Source: Chryseobacterium gleum (lineage in GTDB: Bacteria > Bacteroidota > Bacteroidia > Flavobacteriales_D > Sanyastnellaceae). Taken from it: 6,620 bases of DNA. This document shows, piece after piece, positions 6,001 through 6,620 of the stretch (within the stretch, counting starts at the first letter, position 1; each line of letters begins with the position of its first letter). The position numbers and the translations under genes are program-made. The notes beneath the pieces were generated by a model, which worked only from the letters and a program-made list of their open reading frames with translations, ran no database searches and was not told where the DNA came from. The DNA lies in the NCBI GenBank assembly GCA_945883885.1, contig CAMCYM010000095.1, forward strand, positions 1 through 6,620, written 5' to 3'.

Positions 6001-6620
6001 TTGGGCGCGGCCGCATTCGTGCAACCTCCCGTACCCACCGTGATGGTCGCCGTCATGCCTGCGACCACGTCCGAGGCAATCCCCGAATCGTAGGTATAGG
6101 GGCCCGCCACCGTAAACGTGTGCGATCCGATGCACACCGCAGTTGATGTGGCGGTAACCGCCGGGAAGCTGAACGAAGCGGGGTTGCCGAACGAAGCGCC
6201 GGTGGAGGCGTTCGACACGAAGTTGACCCCGTGGGTGCCTTGTGTGTTCACAAACACGACGGTCGCTCCCTCTGCAATCTGGAGTGCCGCAGGGCTGAAT
6301 GCGAAATCGCTGGCGTTCACCACCGTGCCCGGCACGTTGCAGGCATTGCCGAAGTTGCAGGAACCGTTGTCGACCGTCGCTGCCGGATTGTAGTTGAGGG
6401 CGAGTGGATTCGTGCAACCCGCAACCGGGCCACCGCAGGAACCGGTAAAGGTGTGGTTGTTTATGAAAGTGAAGGTGTTGTTCGCATGGATGATCCATTG
6501 AGAATCACCTGCATTCGTTCCTGCCTGCGCAGCCCAGTTCGTGGAACCCGCAGTGACGGTGGGCTTCCGCACGAGGGTGCGGTCCACTGTTGCATTCGCG
6601 GTTCCGGCCACCGCCCAGCC
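3069..6620 (-). CDS. giant secreted mosaic protein: lamin-tail, cupredoxin-like, OB-fold and Cys-repeat modules (5' end missing)
   Basis: The frame is open at the right edge, so the true start and signal peptide are missing; 1183 residues are visible (residue 1 at 6620-6618). Order: end of a lamin-tail domain (1-62); CTNP repeat; cupredoxin-like domain (99-195); CTN repeat; tandem OB-fold-type region (222-402), with VQDGTGAYSGIW and VTEYFGLTEL blocks like those beside extracellular nucleases; CTNP repeat; complete lamin-tail domain (432-621); CTDP repeat; second OB-type region (651-843); three CT[DN]P repeats; third lamin-tail domain (922-1098); two repeats; then a dockerin-like Ca2+ loop (about 1154-1183) ending CPN, followed by TGA at 3071-3069. 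Lamin-tail and OB modules are known from bacterial extracellular nucleases and surface proteins, but no catalytic domain is visible; one could lie in the missing N-terminus. High Ala, Gly, Thr, Asn and Asp with paired Cys suggests an extracellular, disulfide-bonded, possibly calcium-bound protein. The precise function is unknown. Confidence 0.9.
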   Translation of the reverse strand, partial: GWAVAGTANATVDRTLVRKPTVTAGSTNWAAQAGTNAGDSQWIIHANNTFTFINNHTFTGSCGGPVAGCTNPLALNYNPAATVDNGSCNFGNACNVPGTVVNASDFAFSPAALQIAEGATVVFVNTQGTHGVNFVSNASTGASFGNPASFSFPAVTATSTAVCIGSHTFTVAGPYTYDSGIASDVVAGMTATITVGTGGCTNAAAPNFNPAADWDNGSCLPVTLTEISAIQQGSVAAGATVVVEGVVTGVFGSLATVQDGTGAYSGIWVFGSNVPLTVGNAVEVTGVVTEYFGLTELTSPSVVITAASATVPAPEVLTTLAAANEQWEGVLVRVTGSVANPSLGNNEWSLDDGTGALRVDDRGYNAILTGGVTAGAQWQVTGPLDYTFSNFKVQPRGATDALLYGCTNPAADNYNPLAGIDNGLCEVPGAECTVFFSEYGEGSGNNRYIEIFNPTSAPVYLSQYTLGNCSNGCDDPSASTLTDVVDFWTFTFPLTAVLNPGATFVVAHPTADPAILAEADMTYSFLSTGDDAYVLVSVIEGDTTLVDQIGALGLDPGQGWAVAGDASGTFDRTLVRKSDVLVGNAGNWTASAGTNEFDSEWVVLPTNTWTNLGAHTFDGGCAGTSGGCTDPFAENYNAAATYDNGTCFYIPNVTVQEIHSANLLGQARTTGVVTAVYGANSALSNAASYVIQDGTGAYSAIWCIGTGVAVGDEVQVLGNVQEVYGLTQMLGAAATILSSGNALPAVQVLTTAAINDEQWESVLCSMTGTVSTINQTYDEWTLDDGSGNGMVDDLGFDGLDATVTPAGGTALPLVSTGANIRAVGPNFYAYGQWRLLPRTAADVVRVGCTDPSFANYDPLASENNGSCANLQGCTNPNADNYNPAATIDNGSCIVSGCTDPAALNYNASANNAANGTCYYTLPDLVINEIHYNPCSAQGDDFDYEFVEIYSAEDLPVNLYGLRLVNTSGGQPEIALQFPEGATILPGEYILCAVNANGAAFYASTGADIYTLTVGNFSNSGESLSIQDNFNNVIDAVTYGTANPWPNASVSVLGNAIVSSPNGGCSTLELVATNLDNSLGSNWQASWVSSGTPGAANSSVFGCTDPTACNFSAQAFFNDGSCSTACYGCTYVDALNYSATATIDNGSCFFDSNDPCPADINNDSIVSTSDLLMFLAAFGSTCPN
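3072..3161 (-). other. C-terminal dockerin-like calcium loop (within giant CDS)
   Basis: The last 30 residues read C-P-A-D-I-N-N-D-S-I-V-S-T-S-D-L followed by a hydrophobic helix LMFLAAFG and S-T-C-P-N. The D-x-N-x-D-x(6)-D-L spacing is the calcium-binding F-hand of dockerin type I repeats, with one copy instead of the usual two, and a Cys on each side that could close a disulfide. In cellulosomes dockerins bind cohesins; in Bacteroidota such single C-terminal modules occur on secreted proteins without a proven partner. Confidence 0.75.
4758..5327 (-). other. complete lamin-tail-type domain, duplicated at 6435-6620 (within giant CDS)
   Basis: Visible residues 432-621 form an LTD-type immunoglobulin-like domain: FFSEYGEGSGNNRYIEIFNP at the start, LSQYTLG, LNPGATFVVAHP in the middle, then a QIGALGLDPGQGWAVAG strand and a DRTLVRK segment with a late W-x(8-10)-[ED]-x-[EQ]-W motif. 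The module cut by the right window edge (6435-6620) repeats the second half of this domain: both have GWAVAG, DRTLVRK, A-G-T-N and HTF-x-G-x-C in the same order and spacing. This shows an internal duplication. A third, more divergent LTD lies at 3327-3857. Confidence 0.8.
6036..6326 (-). other. cupredoxin-like domain with degenerate copper site (within giant CDS)
   Basis: Visible residues 99-195 of the giant protein follow the plastocyanin/azurin pattern: F-x-F-S-P-A-x-L near the start, then the strand G-A-T-V-V-F-V-N, a G-T-H-G-V-N segment carrying the first ligand His (residue 130), a HTFTVAGPYTYD strand, and a closing G-M-T-A-T-I-T-V. In functional family members the loop before the final Met carries a Cys and a His; here those places are Ser (179, codon 6086-6084) and Asp (184, codon 6071-6069), while Met 189 is kept. 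The fold call is by pattern only. Blue-copper function looks lost. Confidence 0.65.

Larger units (their letters stand above)
3180..6416 (-). repeat. nine dispersed copies of the ~20-residue CT[DN]P...NYNP...DNGSC cysteine repeat
   Basis: All nine copies lie within the giant gene at 6357-6416, 5964-6023, 5346-5405, 4680-4739, 4020-4079, 3945-4004, 3870-3932, 3258-3317 and 3180-3239. Each unit begins Cys-Thr, carries an [NY]-x-[NYF]-x-P/A centre, and ends with [DN]-N-G-[ST]-C or close variants. The Cys at each end suggests one disulfide per unit, and the Asp/Asn-rich end resembles a calcium-binding turn. Units sit between the larger domains as linkers, singly or in runs of two or three. The copy at 3870-3932 is one residue longer; the copy at 5346-5405 ends D-N-G-L-C. 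The repeat is common in secreted Flavobacteriales proteins; its role is not established to my knowledge. Confidence 0.9.

Noticed and set aside
3180..6416. Regularly recurring DNA blocks considered as a CRISPR array or mobile repeat
   Set aside because: The copies are in frame within one gene, unevenly spaced, and encode a known type of cysteine repeat.

Overview
The window holds four protein-coding genes and reads as GC-rich Bacteroidota, most likely a marine or freshwater member of the Flavobacteriales. That placement is inferred from protein families: a stand-alone LuxE-like acyl-protein synthetase, a 'TDGDGDVGL' lipoprotein, and a giant secreted mosaic built from lamin-tail domains (LTD), OB-fold modules and the CT[DN]P...DNGSC cysteine repeat common in that group. 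No RNA gene, CRISPR array, insertion sequence or attachment site is visible.

Layout. At the left edge (818 down to 1, minus strand) lies the first 272 residues of a LuxE-family protein whose C-terminus runs off the window. A small lipoprotein gene (853-1338, plus strand) is divergent from it, with 34 bp between the two start codons. The lipoprotein gene converges on, and overlaps by 11 bp, a Na+/phosphate cotransporter-family gene with a PhoU-like tail (3001-1328, minus strand, GTG start). Upstream of the transporter is a 67-bp gap containing a strong GC-rich hairpin, which follows the stop codon of the last gene. That gene fills 3069-6620 on the minus strand and is open at the right edge, so its N-terminus and secretion signal are missing.

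How the genes relate. The sequence shows no shared pathway. The transporter and the giant surface protein point the same way but are separated by the hairpin, so they are probably separate transcription units. The cell-surface theme (lipoprotein, giant extracellular protein) is typical Bacteroidota genome content and not evidence of a linked system.

The most interesting material is in the giant protein: an apparently metal-free cupredoxin domain in which the copper-ligand Cys and second His are replaced by Ser and Asp; a repeating LTD / cysteine-repeat / OB-fold architecture; and a C-terminal single dockerin-like Ca2+ loop bracketed by cysteines where a type IX secretion sorting domain might be expected. 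I did not find convincing evidence of a wholly new multi-gene system.
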